From: Myxocyprinus asiaticus
Taxonomy: Eukaryota; Chordata; Actinopteri; Cypriniformes; Catostomidae
Length of the DNA stretch: 64,000 nucleotides
Reading direction: 5' to 3'
Assembly (NCBI RefSeq): GCF_019703515.2
Contig: NC_059358.1
Location: forward strand, 49,308,594-49,372,593
The position numbers and the translations under genes were made by a program. Of this stretch, positions 22,297 through 35,299 are shown one piece after another (within the stretch, counting starts at the first letter, position 1; each line of letters opens with the position of its first letter). The notes below the pieces were generated by a model. That model searched no databases, was not told the origin of the DNA, and worked only from the letters and a program-made list of their open reading frames with translations.

Positions 22297-23430
22297 TTAG
22301 ACGAAGCAGCACGTGAGTCTGAGCTCCACCCTGTTAGGCCTTCAGAATTTCCACAGAATCCCTCAACAGTGTAAGTTAACAGTCATCTAAAGTCAGATTG
22401 TCAGATTCGTCAGGCAATCAGATAAATGTATTTGTTCTTGTGGGTGTGGTCTTTAGGATATGTCCCAGTCCAGGCCTTTTAGCTGGCCTTGAGTGATGCT
22501 ATCATGCTTTAAGTGATGTACGTGAAAGCGAAGAGCATGAGATCTTGCTGACGAGTCGGCTGTCATCACCGCTGGTATTGCCGTTGAGAAAGAGATCCTT
22601 ATGGATTTAAAAACCTGAGATGTTCTACATGATCGTGCGATTGATTAATTAAACATTAAAGGAGGACTGATTTTCACTTCAAGCAAATTGGTAAGTGCTT
22701 TTTGCATTGTAATAGCAACATCAGGAGTTTTCTAAGTGTAAATTAGGCTGCTTGAGCATTCAGTGTCGGATCAAGTTTTGAAAAGTAACCGTGTACCCTG
22801 ACGAAACAAAATGTATTGCAAGCTAAATTTAAATCACAAATATTATTAGAGAGCTTTTTCTTGGTATCAGACCTCCTTGGTTCTGGCTTTCGTGTGTGGA
22901 CGTGTTTTTAAAATTTCAACTGGTATTATTAGTTGACTGCCACATAATGTATGATACTTATACATTGTCTTATTCATTGTGAAACTGTGTTTTCTTAATG
23001 GCATGAATCGCACTGAAGACCTAGACTTAAAATGCACGGGCCACAGCTGCTTTTAATAATAGATAAAACACTTGAATAATCATTAAAATATACTGTTAAC
23101 TGATGGATATTGAATAATCCCCTGTACTCCATTTAAAAGCGCTTTGAGTGTATGTTGAAGAATAGTGCCACTCTCGAATATGCCAATTCTACCAGAGTCT
23201 GCATCTGACTAGAGTGAAGCATAATGAATTTGAAAGGTTTTTTGAGCAAATACACTCTCTAAATGAAGACATATTGTGTGAAGTGTATCAAACAAAAACC
23301 AGAGGATGCAAGAAATCCAATGGATTGACACTTTGTTTTATTTGAATTGCATAATTCCATAAGCATTTTTATTTTTTTATTTTTTATTTTTTTAAGCACA
23401 GGTGCCGGAATTAGTATATGATGATAGGTG
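22297..23430. other. Unassigned sequence
   Basis: No long frame. There is a CAAATTG/GTAAGTGC splice-donor-like site at 22690, but no coding context. The module AATAGATAAAACACTTGAAT (about 23058) to AAAAGCGCTTTGAGTGT recurs at 57395-57495. A poly-T/TTTTTA run lies at 23366-23395. Confidence 0.4.
23055..23152 (+). repeat. Dispersed repeat module, copy 1
   Basis: Shares ATAAAACACTTGAATAATCA, TTAAAATATACT, TCCCCTGT and AAAAGCGCTTTGAGTGT in order with 57395-57495. Nature unknown. Confidence 0.7.
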
Positions 23431-25150
23431 CAAGTCAAGTCATTTTTATAGTGCTTTTCACAACACACATCATTTCAAAACAGCTGCTTTGAAACGATGT
23501 GTGTCGTGAAAAGCACTATACCATTATTGTATAATAACACTATATTATACATAAAAGCATGCTTTAAATTGTGTCTAAAAATAAATAATGAAATAAACAA
23601 GTAAATAATAATTGTATTTAGAACCTCAGTGAGCAAGCCGAAGGTGACTGTGGCAAGGAATACAAAACTCCATAAGATGTTGGTTAATGGGAGAAAAATA
23701 ACTTTGGGAGAAACCAGGCTCACTGTGGGAGTCAGTTCCCCTCTGACTAGCATGAATATAATGCCAGTATTAGTTTTTTGTGTTTAGTGCAAGTCATGGT
23801 TTAAAATTAGTAAACTAAGTAAGTGTTAAGGGCCAATGTTTAACAACAAGATTTTGTACGAACTGTAAGATTAATGATAATGTCTTTGAAGTCCATCCTG
23901 GATTAACTGCAGAAGTTCACATAGATGCATTGTCATTTGTTATTTGGCTACATTTAATTTCATCCTCTGTGAAGTCTGTCGTAGTAGACTGAAGTGAGGT
24001 CTGGCTGGCACAAGCTGTAGTTGGTCATCAACACTCTGCAACACGTAGTCAATGGTAGTCGGACATCAGGCAGGAACGGAGCTGGATCTGGCAGGCCCTG
24101 GTAACCTTGGGATATACATCCTGAGGTTGAGACAGGGAAACTAATAGAATAATATTAGCATATATTCCATTCAATTTATTGCAGAGTTATAGAATATGAG
24201 TAGTGTTTCCGGTTCCGGCAGACCTAACTAAAGCAGCATAACTATGAGTTGATGGACAAATTAGGTGTATGCCTGGCTGAATTGATGAGTCTTTAGTCTT
24301 AAACTGAAAGAGAGTGTCTGAGTCCCAAACAGTGTTAGGAAGACTATTCCATAGTTTAGGAGCCAAATAGGAAAAGGATCTACCTCCTTTTGAGGATTTT
24401 GAAATTCTAGGTACTATAAACAAGCCAGAATTTTGAGATCATAATGAACATGACAGAATATAGCATAATAGAAGGTCACTGAATGGCCTAGCTCCACAGT
24501 ACTTAAAAGCTTTGTATGTAGTTAACAGAATTTTAAAATTAATATGAAATTTAACAGGTAGCCAATGTAATGACGATAAAATGGGGCTAATATGATCATA
24601 TTTCTTAGTTCTAGTCAGCACTCTAACTGCTGAATTTTGAACCAATTGAAGTTTATTTATTGAACTTGCAGGACATCATCCCAGTAACGCATTACAATAA
24701 TATAGTATTGTGGTCATGAACGCATAAATTAGTTTTTCGGCATCATCAACAGAGAGCAAGTCATAACTTAGCAATATTTCTTAGGTGGAAGAATGCTGTT
24801 CTACAAACATTGGAAATTTGATTTTCAAAGGAGAGACTGGTATCAAATATAACACCTAAATACTTAGCTGTTAAAGATGATATAACAGTACACCCACTGA
24901 GAGTCAGATTATAGTTTAGCGGCTTATTTTTTGAGGTTTTTGGTCCAAAAATTAGTACCTCTGTCTAAATTGAGTAGGAGGAAATTTCTGGCCATCCAAT
25001 CTTTGATTTCATTGATACATTCTGCTAATTTGGAGAACTGTGAAATTTTGTTGGGTTTCAAAGAAATATAAAGTTGGGTATTGTTGGCATAACAGTGGAA
25101 ACTTATTCCATGATTCCTGATAATGTCTCCCAGGGGAAGCAATATCACTA
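23431..25150 (-). pseudogene. L2-clade LINE copy A, 3' half
   Basis: On the minus strand three frames carry the end of an L2-type reverse transcriptase. 24924-25148 has [20 protein letters not shown], where the catalytic YADD is changed to YANN. 24439-24645 has RVLTRTKKYDHISPILSSLH and WLPVK. 24187-24423 has VPRISKSSKGGRSFSYLAPK and LWNSLPN. The 3' end is the GACTTGACTTG tail at 23431-23441. The copy is 5' truncated at about 25150, has many stops, and is related to L2 copy B (34684-37690). Confidence 0.82.
23447..23520. repeat. 74-bp near-perfect palindrome at the L2 copy A 3' end
   Basis: TATAGTGCTTTTCACAACAC reads back as GTGTCGTGAAAAGCACTATA around the centre CAGCTG (between 23483 and 23484), with about four arm mismatches in total. 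The left arm is ordinary L2 3' sequence, as in copy B at 34705-34745. The right arm replaces what should continue there, so it is a local inverted duplication. Confidence 0.9.
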
Positions 25151-26685
25151 ATTAACCTCTTTCCAGAGACCTTGGCATTAGTGTAAACTATTGGTTTATG
25201 ATTTTCTAATATTCTTTAGATTACATAACCTGCATATCAAATATTTTGCAAATAATCTTTGCGTTATTTTATAATTAGGAAAAATAGTTTCACCTTATTA
25301 ATTAACATAGAATCAGCTATTTATCTTTCATAAATGAAAGTCATATTTTGCCATTTCTAAATCCAGTTCAACCACTTACATCTTTCCATCCTATGCACTT
25401 TATTTACCTATTCATTTATTATATTTTGTAGCATATTAGTACCATTTTGTAGGTTTTGTTAGTTATTCTTGTTTATCTTTTTGTAAATAAAACTCATTTT
25501 ATTACAACTGTGTGTTCCTTGTGTTGATGATACAGAAGAGCTCTAAAGGGTTAGGCTACTCTCGAATCCTTCAGATTTTTCAGATGACCAACTCCCTCCA
25601 ATTTACATGTTTTTAATTTCTTGAATGGTCCATTTGGATAATTTTTTATACTGTTAAGGTAAAACTCCTTAGCTGGTGCCCTGAGGATGGAGGGAGGGGT
25701 CGTCTGATATTAATAATTACAAACACATACACCTTAAGTGAAGTGTGATCAAAAATCACCACATACTTTGGTGTCTTGTGTGAGGCCCAGTTCATTTCAG
25801 TTGGTGCCAGGGTGATTTTCTCTACAGTTATACAAAATGAAAAATTATAAATAGACTTGGTTTAATTCATTGTGTTTTTTTTTTTTCTGCCTTAAAAAAG
25901 AGAAGTTAATTGCCAATCACAGATTCTCAAAGGAAATAACATAGGCAAATTAAATTAAATTGTTACCAATTAAATGTACCTTTATTTGTCTTAACCTGCC
26001 TTTGTTTGAGTGTTTATACTACTGCTCTCACTAACCTAGAATGTTGGGGCCTGATGATTTTCCCACGCACACATCAGGATTTATAAAAAATAAACTTGCC
26101 GTAAATAGGTGTGTACTCCTGACTGTGCGTGTACACACTTTCTCGTGTGTGAGAACTGGCAAATCCAACTGGCCAAGAAATTAACTGTACACACTGATTA
26201 TAAACTCATTTAGAACAAAAAAGTATGGAATTAAGTACTTGAATCAGAAGTAATAGTTATCCAGCCGATATTAGGCTATAGAAATTTTAAGTAACTAACT
26301 GAAAAGTGAAACATAAGCTGTTAAAAAGAAATAGCCTATTGGAAATGGATGTGCTGCTTTTGGAATGCTTTCCCCTGGCATCATACGGTGGGAACATATT
26401 TTTAATGACTCCAGGAATTTCTTGGCTCATTATATTTTCGATTCCCAAAGACCTTCTGCTTGGAATTGTGTTGTATTACAGAAATAACGTCCTAAAATGA
26501 AATACAACATTCGAATTAAGATGATCTGTGATGCGCACTTGACTCTGACTGACGTGGAATGGCCTGGTAAAACAGTTATGATACATTCAGTACTCGAATG
26601 GACCATTCAGGATTCGTACACATTTTGACTATGTTTTTTCTATGAATTTCCTAAATTCTTTTGCAGCGTTTTCAAATGTTTCAAC
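25151..26685. other. Unassigned AT-rich sequence
   Basis: No gene. TTTATAAAAAATAAACTTGC near 26080 and the phrase about 26105-26150 resemble ends of the family also seen near 51360-51480. The 64-codon frame at 26306 has no domain. Confidence 0.4.
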
Positions 26686-28644
26686 TAGGGCTGTTGATTT
26701 TTTGTTAATTTCAGTGTGATTAATTATATGTAAAAATAATACATTAAACAAATTAACGCAATTAATTATGTCCTCGGACAATAATAAGGAATATTTCTAC
26801 CATCGGAACAATTCAAGCTTGAAATACTACCTGTTTCAGCAGGGGGCAGTAAGCGAAACTCAAGCCTTATGGTCAAAGCACAACTGTAGAACAAACCACA
26901 CTCAGGCTTGCTTGACACTTGCGACATCACAAGATGACCAGTTCTTGCATTTCAACACAGTTGGACGGAGCGCAATTCAGAATGCAGGGATCTCGAGACA
27001 TGTTTTTCTAAGTTTCAAACCACATTTAACCCTGTTATGCCGTATCAGATACACAACAAATGTTGTGTCAAATGACGGCTCCTGTTTCACTCTCTGTTCA
27101 AGCTGACGAGCCAAAAAACCTATGCTGTGTAAGTTTCACATATTTCACAAGTGATTTCAATGTTTTTATCTATCTATTTAAAATGGCGGCGGATTTGCAC
27201 GAAAAGTGACTCTTATGTTGGGATATATGACAGCTTATTTTAATAAAGTGTCAGTAATGAATATTTTGTTCCTGATATTTTAAAATGAGTATTTGCTTAA
27301 TAAGCAACTTCTGCTTGGTTTTAAATTTTGTGTATTACTTTATTAAAAAAGCCCATTGAAATCCATATATCAAATATGATACAACAGGCTTTTGAGGTAT
27401 ATCTCTCAATCACCATTACATTCCATTCATGCCCACCACAAAAAAATAAAAAAATAAATAAATAAAATAAAATAAAAAAAATCAGAGCTTTGAAAATTCT
27501 GATGTACTTTTTATAAGATATATTTAAAGTGTGCACTAATATTTCTGTGTATTTTCATATATGCAGCCTGCTCTGTCATTATAAAGATCTTATTATTTTA
27601 CATTACAAGCTATTATGATGTCATCTTACCATAAGTTCCTGAGACCCAGTGAAAAAAGTTTCACAATTCCCCTTTTTAAATGACAATACAGTGTTTGGTG
27701 CATAAAAATACATATGATAAAAATTGTTTATTGAAATTATTATTTTTTTTTTGATCCATACTGTATTTGATGTATTGAACTGTGATATATTTAAATCCAT
27801 ATTTATAGACCATGGAGAGGAAACTGTCATGACCGAACTCTCAGATATTTGGGATCCCTGAAAAGCCCAGGGAGTCCTCTGATAACACCCCAAGATTGAC
27901 CACTGTAGCATGTATGGGCTAAGAAAAATGTCCTACACAAAAATTAATTACTAATACTCAGGAGGATAATGACCTTTAAAGACTAATGTATAAAATATGA
28001 TACATACATTTTTTTTTTTTTTTTTAAAGTGCTATTTTTTTTTATTTTATAATTTAAATTCATAGTTTGTCTAATGGTACTAAACAGTTTAATGTAAAGT
28101 AAAAAAATAAAAATAAAGTTAATTTATTCTGACAATTCTTTCATATGTAAGGCTTTACAGAGTTAACTTGAAAAACCTAAAAATCGCAGTTTTTGGCGCA
28201 ACGCAACCAAAGCGCTCTAAAAGCATTTGTCTGATGCATGTTTACATTGGCACGTCCTTAGAAAATCACTTATAATAAATATATCTCTGACAGATTGACT
28301 AATTCAGTTGCAAAATGGATTGCTTTTGTCTATAGGCTAATGATAGGATTATGGTAACATAGAAATATATATTGGCTTCCAAAGCCACTTTTTGTTTTTT
28401 CAATGCTTTACTTGTCTGCCATAACAGTGTAATGCATTTTAATTATCTGAATTGTTTTTATAATAGATCTTATTTTTATAATTATTTGAATATAACTATT
28501 TGATCATTATATATTATTGAATTGTTATTTGAGGGAGCTTTCTCAGCAAATATATATATGCAATCAATTGTGGTTAATTCGATGAATTACTTGCCATTTC
28601 ATGCAATTAATTTGATTACAATTTTAAATCGATTGACAGTCCTA
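26686..28644. mobile_element. Non-autonomous hAT element (TAGGGCTGTCAATCGAT family)
   Basis: The left end TAGGGCTGTTGATTTTTTG and right end ATCGATTGACAGTCCTA are inverted copies. Flanking 8-mers GTTTCAAC (26678-26685) and GTTTCTAC (28645-28652) differ by one base, fitting a hAT target duplication. There is no transposase; the 112-codon frame at 26768 has no recognised domain. Confidence 0.78.
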
Positions 28645-28662
28645 GTTTCTACCCATTTGTGA
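28605..28662 (+). repeat. Inverted duplication, arm 1 (hAT edge plus flank)
   Basis: The last 40 bases of the hAT plus 18 bases of flank recur in reverse complement at 29492-29549 with about two mismatches in 58. Confidence 0.9.
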
Positions 28663-29491
28663 AAAATAAAATTCAGCATTGTGTTGTAAAGTTCTGCTTC
28701 ACTAGCGTAGCTACACAAGAATTAAGGGACTTATCTTTCCTACTGTGAATGAATGTTAAAACGTACAATGAAGAAGACCAGACACAAGCAGTACAAAAAA
28801 ACCCAAGGTGTAATAAACATGTAAATACCAATAAATAAACAGTGATCACAACAATTACCAATACCGTACACAAAGTACGAGTGTGTGCGTGTATGAGTGT
28901 GAGTGTGAGTGTGAAGCTTTCCAAAGTTCCAGTGCACAATATTTACAAGGTGAGATTGATTCGGTCTCACCGTAATGACAGTTAATGTCCCGGGAGCGCG
29001 AAATCCAACCAGTGCGATGTTGAATGTTCGTCTCTGGTAAGTAATGCAATATGGTAGAAAACTCCACAAAGAGACGAACAGAGTCCTCTATCCTCCAACT
29101 CGAATGTGCAAAACAGTAATCCTTAGAATGTACGTATATCCAATAACACTCGTAAATGTAAAACACCACTTGCTTCTCACCACTTTACCAGCTTCTTTTA
29201 TATCCTTGTTTACTTCCGCATACGGGGCTTAGTCCATCACGTGATTACACGTGAATGAAGTCTCGCGGGAAGTAACACAGGAACCAAACACCATATTAGG
29301 GCAAACAGAAAATGACAGGAATAAACAGCATAATTATCTTTACCACATATGGACACATTTATCCGTGGTTATACTGATTAATCCCCTTATGTGGCTTCGC
29401 TGCATTGAATAAGTCAAAACATACACCTTTTACAATACCACTAAAGCAATGACACAGCAGTTGCTTTAAAATAATTCATATTTTCATATAT
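28663..29491. other. Loop between inverted arms
   Basis: Contains a GTGTGAGTGTGAGTGTGA run near 28890 and moderately GC-rich sequence (about 28960-29290), including CACGTGATTACACGTGAA near 29237. Minus-strand frames across it (28673-29169) are driven by the short tandem run and have no domain. Confidence 0.4.
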
Positions 29492-29549
29492 TCACAAATG
29501 GTTAGAAACTAGGGCTGTCAATCGATTTAAAATTGTAATCAAATTAATT
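29492..29549 (-). repeat. Inverted duplication, arm 2
   Basis: Reverse complement of 28605-28662. The hAT tip TAGGGCTGTC begins at 29510 and is followed by only about 40 matching bases, so this is not a second whole hAT. Confidence 0.9.
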
Positions 29550-29690
29550 TTTATTTATAATTTTATGCATTGTTTTTGCCTTGTCCTCTCACCACATCTT
29601 TTGAATGTCTTTATGGCAGTGGGGGCGTGGTCAAGCGTCCGTCCGGAGAGAGAGAAAGCGGTAAGGGTGCACACACTTGAGTCTGATAAT

Positions 29691-30339
29691 GGCTGTTTCT
29701 CGTTTTGAAGGCTGCATGCTAGGTAGGATGCGTCCTTTAAAGGCTGCAGTATACCGAGTGTCCTCCTTTAAACAAGCCTTGTTTAAACGAGATGGCCTTC
29801 ATAGGACAAACGGAAACAGAATGTATCATGGTTGCTATGACAGCATGCCATTCTTTAACAAGCACGAGTGCATTGAGTGAGACGGTAACAAAGTCCCTCT
29901 GGAAGGGAATGTATGAGGTACATTTTAGGAGAGATATAATGATGTAAAGAGAAAAGAAATTCGATTTTACAGGTGTACTTTTAGTCTAATACTTTATTTT
30001 AATTATATATTAATATAATTATACATATTATATACTCTGCACCCATCTACTGAGGTACTTCAACTTGGGAATTAACATTCCTTGTGTTTGAACATCATAT
30101 TTATGGGCAAATTGGCGTTATTTTTTTAGACATTTCCGTTGAAGCAAAGAATTGTGGGTTGTGAGTGCCCACAAAGGATAAACCTCATGCATCCTCTGAA
30201 TTCCCGTGAAAGAAGGTCGCATTCGAAGGCTGCATTCGAAATGTCCTTCTCGCTTTTCTGAAATGATACAGCCTCGATGATATATGTGGCCGACAAATGC
30301 GACCTCCGCAGGACGCAGCCTTCCAAACGAGACACAGCC
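29691..30339. mobile_element. Small non-autonomous DNA element (GGCTGTGTCTCG ends)
   Basis: The left end GGCTGTTTCTCGTTTTGAAG and right end TTCCAAACGAGACACAGCC are inverted copies of about 26 bases. AAT at both edges could be a 3-bp target duplication, as in PIF/Harbinger, but three bases are weak evidence. There is no coding sequence. Confidence 0.65.
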
Positions 30340-31716
30340 AATGTCTGACACCTCTTCCTGTGTCCTCCTTTCCCACACTATGATGAATTTGTTACAGTCT
30401 TACTGTTTGCTTTTTAATGCCCACCTTGATTTTTTACAAGCCACTTTTTTCCTTTCAAACACACAATGGTGGGTAAAATATACAGGTAGGCCTATATAGG
30501 CTATGCATGTACAGTAAATTGTTAACTGCTGGATTTAACAGCATTTAAACTCCGAGCACCTCTCGGGATGGTATGAGATTATTTGCAGCACTCACAAATA
30601 AGACAAAATTTTTGCAAACTGTTTTTGGACCACTGGCACAGAGAGAATTTTTTTAAATGAACATTCTGTGAGAAGTGCTCACTCATTCGTTCATTTTGAA
30701 CGAATCTTTTATATGACTCGGAAGAACGAGTAGTCTCAGAGAGTGATTCGTTCATTGTGTCGCAGTCACGCATGTGCAAAATCCGTGCTCGTGTTTCGTT
30801 AATTTGGCGCGGGGACATCTCTGTACAGGAAACAGAACTGATTAGTTCACCTCCCGAGTCGGTCTTTGGGTACAAGTCGTTCACTGACAGCCGCAAAGTC
30901 TCTGTATTGCAAACAGAAGTTACTTAATGCTCCCAACAAGCAGTTTGAGATGCTTTATTTTTGCCCTTACAGTCACATGAAGTGTTTCTGGTCACTAATT
31001 TTAGCTTCTTTATTTCTTGCAATTCATAACTTTGTGAATATTTCTGTCATGATGTTTTTCCAATCCCATTGAATCTGGTAATAAAGAGTAATGTTTTAAA
31101 CTTTGTATGACTTGTATCTTCTCGTCAGAAAATATCATAGACTACAAGAGCTCTAAAGAAACCCCATATTATTTACTTGTTTATTATTTTAAATAAACTG
31201 TAATTTATTTTTCCTTCATGATGCATCCCCTCGTTGTATTATTTATGTAATTCTTCTTATGTTCTTGTTGGAAATAGACCCAAATCAAGCATTAATTATT
31301 TATTAACTAATTTTACACTTGGGATAAAATAACGTGCCAACACTTCCTGCATGAAATACATACAAATAATTTATCATGACAATTCATATGATAAGTAATT
31401 TATTGCCATACTGATATGTACTGATCACGATACAAACAACTGCAACTCACTGACTGTGAGCTGTAAAGAAAACATTATGAAAAAAGACAAGTAATTGTCA
31501 TTCGTGAATGAGTGCTAAGCCTGGAGGTCACGTGTCAAATGAACGAAGACACAGATCTGAACTCCGAAGACTGACTCAGGAGGGGAACTAATCAATTCTG
31601 TTTCTTGTAGAGCCTATGTCACATGATGAACGAAATGACTTGAAAAAGATTCATTCATTTTGCTGAACGAGACTCAAAGATCCAAGTCAGTTAAATGATC
31701 CAATCTTCCCATCACT
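30340..31716. mobile_element. Repeat ending in GATCC..CTTCCCATCACT (partial)
   Basis: The right end, TTAAATGATCCAATCTTCCC then ATCACT (about 31690-31715), with GAACGAGACTCAAAGATCC before it, is a familiar fish DNA-element end. ATTCGTTCATT-type words lie at 30680-30760. A matching left tip is not visible. Related words occur at 58000-58210. The stretch 30340-30640 is unassigned. Confidence 0.5.
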
Positions 31717-31924
31717 ACTGTATACAAAACAAAGGGCAGGGAGAAATCAGCATATGCTAGGACAGGGGCTTCTGTTAAAGCAGTCTTTAGCTTTTCAATG
31801 GCATTCTGACATTCAGTGGACCAAAGGAAAGGATGGGAACCTGTACGTTTATCAGCCAGGGCACCAGTCAAAAGAACGTTTAAGGGGTGGGCTATTTTGG
31901 CAAATCCTGCAATAAAGCAACGAT
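31717..31924 (-). pseudogene. pol: Ty3/Gypsy pol fragment (RT end to RNase H start)
   Basis: The minus-strand frame has RCFIAGFAKIAHPLN and HPFLWSTECQNAIEKLK followed by LAYADFSLPFVLYT, the connection between Gypsy reverse transcriptase and RNase H. It stops exactly where RNase H would begin, cut by the element ending at 31716. To the right it is interrupted by a hAT. It belongs to the same Gypsy copy as 33646-34683 and 37695-38520. Confidence 0.85.
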
Positions 31925-33645
31925 TAGGGTGCTCGATTATGGCAAAAATCATAATTTTGATTATTCTGGTCAATATTGAGATCACGATTATTTAACATGA
32001 TTACTCGTTGACTTTGGAAACATCATGCATTTATTGAACTAAAAAAAAAAAAAGAACTTGAAATGTAAACTGCACTGGGTAGGGGAGGAGGCTATTGTCA
32101 TTTGATAATTATTTTATGTTATGTATGGTAGTCAAATAAAGGAAAGCCTCCATCGCCATCATTTACAGAAGGGGTGCTCACACTTCTATGGAATGAGATC
32201 TACTTTTTCATTACGTTATTGCAGCAAAATCTACCATGTACAATAAAGGCTATACATTATCACGATACCATAATTTCAGTAGTCGGTAGTGAAATTTGAC
32301 GATTCTCAATACCAGCTTCAAAACCACAACAAATAAAAACACTAACTAATATGTTAATCATGGAAGAATGATTTCAAGTTCTTAAGTAATTATTCAAGAC
32401 TAACAGTCAGTTATAAAATAACTATAAAAAACAGCAATGAATAGAAAAAGATTAAAAATAATAGAACAAAAAAATACAAATTAAGAAAATTAAATGTTTT
32501 TTTAACAGCTTTAAACATTTTCAACAGCAGTAGGCTATCAAGTATTCAAGGAAACATTCAGAATGAAATGCAACATAAAACTACTACTGGTCTTCACTGT
32601 ATGATTATAATACATTAATACTTTTTAAAGCTACTAAAGTTACTCAGTAAAGAGCAGTGAGTGTTTTCTCGTTTTCTTGTTATGGTTGTTTGATTATTAT
32701 AATGACACACTAGACAGCAGCATTAGCTTACATTTATACTTACAAGTCTGACATTTTAATACAAATTTGCTTTTTTCTCAGCTGTTTACATTCACTTTAG
32801 ACATCACTATCTGTGTTTACATGAATACCTCACCAAGACGGGCATTTTGGCGGAATTTTGAAATGTATTTGGCCATTCAGTCGCGCATTAACGCAAGCAT
32901 TTTCGGAACATGCTCATGTTCAGCACACACACATACGCTGCCTGTCAATCAAACAGGGCGCAGCTGTTACTAGATCACTAGCGAATTATAAAATTGCATG
33001 CTCTTACTTTTTCTTCTGTAGTATAGCTCCTAATGTAAATGTACATTGTTTTAAAGGAGTTTTAGATATTATTTTGGAAAACAAGCCAAAAAAGACTAAT
33101 CAAAAATGTATTTTGTTCCAATGTATAATGGGCTAAGACTACACTCTCTCACCTTTTATGTTCACTTTGATCCATCTTTAACTCACAAAAAACAAACTTT
33201 TTCTTCTTAATAGAGCTGCGTATTGCCGATTTTCTTCATGATAAGATACACACAGTGAACGTGACACATATATTATGATTCACTACATCGCAAGCATCAC
33301 GTTAAAATCTAGCTGCAGCAAACGTGCGCAAGTGACAAGTGTCCCCATGCCAGAGTGTGCATCAGCAAAAAGAATGTTCAATCTCTCCCTGGTCACTTCC
33401 CGCAACTCATAGATGCGGCGCTGACTGCACAGAGAAATGCCAGTTTCTGAGTATATTTTCATAACCCGCTTCCTTATTATTTGACCTTTAATAAAGTATT
33501 TTTTAATAAAGGCTTTAAAGATATAATGCCGGGGTGTTTCACTGCGAAACAGAATGGGTCACAATAATCGTTTTATCTCGTTTTCATATTCGCTGGAAGC
33601 CAAAATCGTAATTGAAAATAAAATTTGATTAATTGTCCAGCCCTA
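31925..33645. mobile_element. Non-autonomous hAT-like element inside Gypsy pol
   Basis: Begins TAGGGTGCTCGATTATGGC and ends AATTGTCCAGCCCTA, imperfect inverted ends of the TAGGGCTG type. It splits the Gypsy frame between the codons for GDFPR and CFIAGF. The flanks share only a few bases, so the 8-bp duplication is not clear. There is no transposase. Confidence 0.72.
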
Positions 33646-34683
33646 ACGAGGAAAGTCGCCTGCTAAACACAAAAAGGCATGCATCTCCTTAAATGTAGTG
33701 GGAATGGTCCATTCTTGCTCTGCAGAGACTTTAGAAGGGTCTGGCATTACTCCATCAGCGCTAAAAATCTGTCCCAATAACTTCACCTGGTGTTGGAGCA
33801 ACTGACACTTATCAACTCTCAGCTTCAGACCTTGCATATGCAATCGCTGGAAAATGGCTTCCAAATGCTGCAGGTGAATAGAAAAATCAGGTGTGTAAAC
33901 AATTGTCATCCAAATATACTAGAACAAACTCTGTAAATAGGCCACTAAGGCAGTGCTGCATCAGTCTTTGAAAAGTAGCTGGGGCATTTCAGAGCCCAAC
34001 GGATATCCTCTGTAATTCATATAGACCAGGGGTGTGGCAAAGGCGGTCTTTGGGCAGTCTTGGGGGTCTACCTCCACTTGCCAATACCCACTGGCCAGAT
34101 CTAGAGTGGAGAACCAGGAAGCTCAAGTAAGAGATGTCAGTCTCTTCCATACAAGGTAATGGGAATGCATCCTTGTATGTGACAGCATTTAACTTTCTAT
34201 AGTCCATGCAAAAACACCAGCAGTCCATGACTAATGGTGCAGCCCAAGGACTAGAGCTTCCCTGAATCACACACTTCTCCAGCATCTCTGCCAGCAAGGT
34301 CTTCATTTCTTTATACATCATGGGTGGAAGGGGACGGCACCGCTCTCTGATAGAGGCGCATTTCCAGTTGAAATTTGGTGCTGGATTAAACTGGTTCATA
34401 AACACAGTCCTCCTCATTGACGGAAACACCTTCTGCCATTTTGTCAGGAAGGCCAGGAGGTCATTATTTTGTTGCTCATCCAGATCAATACACTGTTGTT
34501 CATTGAAGATTTTATTTACAGAGGTCACACCTGACTGCATCTGGGCTACTTCCACAATGTCCACATCAACAACTCCATCCTCTCGTGGGGACATACTCAG
34601 CTCCCGTTCACATGTACATCAGCTCCATCAATATTAAAAACTTGGGCCAACTTCTTGTATCGACCTATGGAAACAATTAGATT
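33646..34683 (-). pseudogene. pol: Ty3/Gypsy reverse transcriptase remnant
   Basis: 33989-34594 carries the lead-in (LRRTVFMNQFNP-like region, RCRPLPPMMYKEMKTLLAEM, SSSPWAAPLV) and the palm entry FCMDYRKLNAVTYKDAFPLP. The catalytic box is intact as YLDD at 33905-33916, but the frame is broken near 34090 and between 33909 and 33989. 33643-33909 holds the following palm segment (LEAIFQRLHMQGLKLRVDKC and QVKLLGQIFS). The right end is cut by L2 copy B. Confidence 0.85.
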
Positions 34684-35299
34684 TCAAGTCAAGTCATTTT
34701 TATTTGTATAGCGCATTTCACAACACACACCGTTTCAAAGCAGCTTTACAGAAAATCATGCATTAACAAAAAATGGAATTGTAATATCGATAAAGTCTTA
34801 GTGATCATTGTGTAGTTTGATTAAATGATTGTAAATTGTGTATATATTAAATAATTAAATAATAATTGTATTTAGAACCCCTGTGAGCAAGCTGAAGGTG
34901 ACTGTGGCAAGGAACACAAAACTCCATAAGATGTTGGTTAATGGGAGAAAAATAAACTTGGGAGAAACAGGCTCACTGTGGGGGCCAGTTCCCCTCTGGC
35001 CAAACAACATGAATATAATGCTAATTTTAGTTATTTGTGTGCAGTGCAAGTCATGGTTTAAAATGTGTAAACTAAGTAAGTCTTAAGGTCCAGTGTTTAA
35101 AAAAAAATGTAATGAACTGTAAGATTAATGACTAATGTCTTTGACGTCCATCCTGGATTAACTGCAGATGTTCGCATAGATGCATTGTCCTTTGTTAGTT
35201 GGCTGATGAAGGTTTTTGTTGGCAATTAATTGATAGTCTATGTATTCCATTTCAAGAGTGTAGTCCATCATTAGACAAAAGGTAATGCAGGCAGAGATC

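Noticed and set aside
22690..22698. Splice donor GTAAGTGC as evidence of a host gene
   Set aside because: A lone donor-like word with no coding frame before it is expected by chance in a 64-kb window.
26768..27106. 112-codon frame in the hAT element as a transposase
   Set aside because: No hAT dimerisation motif or catalytic signature; the element is non-autonomous.
28673..29169. Minus-strand frames near the inverted duplication
   Set aside because: Their apparent hydrophobicity and Thr-His runs come from a short GTGTGA tandem stretch; no domain, overlapping frames.
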